Shown one piece after another: positions 62,640-64,000 of a DNA stretch of 64,000 nt. Every line of letters begins with the position of its first letter. The stretch's first letter is position 1. This DNA is from Pipra filicauda (lineage: Eukaryota; Chordata; Aves; Passeriformes; Pipridae). The notes under the pieces are model-generated. The model was given only the letters and a program-made list of their open reading frames with translations, was not told the origin of the DNA and ran no database searches. Both the position numbers and the translations under genes were made by a program. Location of the stretch: assembly GCF_003945595.2 (NCBI RefSeq), contig NW_024104377.1, positions 682,001 to 746,000 on the forward strand, read 5' to 3'.

Positions 62640-63130
62640 CTCGCTTTGTGCTTCTTTCCACCCACAAGCTAAAGCAGAGCTTCAACCAATTCAATGCCCC
62701 ATTTCCTGGGTTTGCAACCAATTTCGGGTGAAACCCCTCTAGCCACATGGCCGAGCTTCCAATCCAGCCTTCCTATATTGTGTTGCACCTTGGGCAGTGG
62801 CTCGTCTTGTTTCAATTACCACTAAACAAATGAGGCTTTAATTCTTCTTTCATTTCATTAGAAAAAAAGACGATCACCACGCCCTTCCACTTCAGTGTGG
62901 TCTGTGACTGTCCAGACTTCACACTTGCAGGCAGCCACCAGTCCTGTCCAACAACACAATATGCCTCTTGCATATTCGTGTCAGCCAGACCAAGGACAGA
63001 TGTTTCTCTGGTTTGACTGCACTTTTGGCCTGGACTGATGAGCCATTATAGGGCAGAATGGTCAATATGTGATACTGCCATCTCCTTTGCCTTGACATAG
63101 CTTTCTGATTGAAAATTATCTAATTTGTTT
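62640..63130. promoter_or_regulatory. Candidate conserved non-coding element
   Basis: About 500 bases without repeats and with little AT decay, including GTTTCAATTACCACTAAACA and GAGGCTTTAATTCTTC (homeodomain-type TAATT/ATTA cores) and a GCCACATGGCC E-box-containing palindrome-like word. Frames are closed. Appearance only. Confidence 0.25.
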
Positions 63131-63473
63131 TAATTTGAAACATGGGAGTGTGCACGTTCCATCTCAAACTTTGAACAGAAATATTTTCATTTCAAACTAA
63201 AGAATACATGCAATTGGTGTCACTAACTGGGAGATCCATGTGGGCTTATTTCATTTTTCAGATTAATACAGAAATAAATTTGATGGCAGTGGTTAAAAAA
63301 ATATTCTTTATTTTACAAGCTTAATATGGTTTTAATATGCTGGTATGTTGTTAATGATGCATAACATATTTTCGTTCATCAGAGTCAGAAAATGGAATTG
63401 CAGTGGAGTAATTTGCTGTTTTCTCACTGAGAAGTGGGAAGAGTGCACTCTGTGGAGTATATGAATTACTCAG

Positions 63474-64000
63474 AGAATCACAGAATGGTTGAGATGGGAA
63501 AGGACCTCTGAAGGTCATCTTGTCCAACCCCCCTGCTCAAGTAGGGACACCTACAGCAGATTGCCCAAGGCCATGTCCAGATGGCTTTTAAATGTCTTCA
63601 AGGAGGGATACTCCACAACCTCTCTGGGCAACCTGTGCCAGTGTTTGACTGCCATCAATGTAAAAAGTGCAGGGCTTTTTTGTGTTCAGATGGAATTTCT
63701 TCTGATTTAATTTGTGCCGGCTACCTCTTGTTCTGGCACTGGGCACCACTGAAAAGAGCCTGGCTACCTCATCTTTTTTCCTTCCCATCAAGAATTGACA
63801 TACATTAATAAGATCCCCCTTCTATTCTCCAGACTGAGCATTCCCAGCTCTCTGAGCCTCTCCTCATGTGAACCTCAGATGCTCAGGTCTCTCACTGATC
63901 TTAAAGGCCACTAGCTGGACCTCTCTCCAGTAAGTCTGTATCCTTCCTGTACTGGGGATCCCAGAACTGGACCCAGCACTCCAGCTCTGGCCTCATCAGG
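63474..64000 (-). mobile_element. CR1 non-LTR retrotransposon, runs off the right edge
   Basis: Starts GAATCACAGAATGGTTGAGA and TGGGAAAGGACCTCTGAAGG, then TGTCCAACCCCCCTGCTCAA, CTCTGGGCAACCTGTGCCAG, AGCATTCCCAGCTCTC, and ends within CCTGTACTGGGGATCCCAGA followed by a CAGCACTCCAGCTCTGGCC block. The 3' UTR type (GGTTGAGATGGGAAAGGACC) is yet another CR1 subfamily. The element continues past 64000. Confidence 0.93.

Larger units (their letters stand above)
54680..63473. other. No gene recognised; simple repeats, conserved-looking stretches, candidate exon
   Basis: About 8.8 kb. Contents: TA-rich repeat at 56315-56350, a 28-bp tandem duplication at 58053-58107, a T-tract at 59941-59968, an A/G tract at 60948-60985, GC-richer unassigned patches at 60480-60900 and 61020-61290, conserved-looking stretches at 55975-56230, 58535-58660 and 62640-63130, and one splice-flanked candidate at 62016-61965. 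Confidence 0.5.

Noticed and set aside
1..64000. CRISPR arrays, bacterial operons, tRNA or rRNA genes
   Set aside because: None seen; the window is vertebrate nuclear DNA, and no tRNA- or rRNA-like sequence was recognised by eye.

Overview
This is a vertebrate, almost certainly avian, nuclear window. It is AT-rich, with spliced exons carrying consensus splice sites, at least seven diverged CR1 non-LTR retrotransposon copies (several still showing the avian CR1 3' end), and one solo LTR of an endogenous retrovirus type common in birds. There is no bacterial-style gene packing; nearly all open frames are chance frames or repeats. I cannot name the species.

Positions 1-12906 hold the only protein-coding gene I can defend, on the minus strand: the middle of an AKAP7/LENG9-like gene of the 2H phosphoesterase (2'-5' RNA ligase-like) superfamily. 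Three exons join in frame: 12906-11786 (a large exon with a basic NLS-like stretch, a five-unit 18-residue repeat, a Gln/Glu-rich linker and the first strand of the catalytic fold), 6799-6663 (helix plus the first catalytic H-x-T motif) and 3855-3698 (the segment around FHGIGQF). The second H-x-T/S half of the active site and the C-terminus lie beyond the left edge, and exon 1 is not identified. An optional exon at 10952-10849 has the same phases as the large exon.

Positions 12907-64000 hold no exon I can defend strongly. The region is either a long 5' intron of the same gene or an intergenic desert. It contains a GT-rich tract with a G-quadruplex motif (21655-21857), a solo LTR (31184-31745) followed by a CR1 fragment (31830-32850), further CR1 copies (40915-41225, 51964-52993, 54175-54679, 63474 to the right edge), simple repeats, and a few repeat-poor stretches that look like conserved regulatory DNA. 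Two small phase-compatible splice-flanked candidates (53950-53918, 62016-61965) are only hints that upstream exons of the same gene lie this far right.

The most interesting item is the large exon: a coding 54-bp minisatellite giving a valine/glutamine beta-like repeat, fused in one exon to the start of an AKAP7-type phosphoesterase fold.
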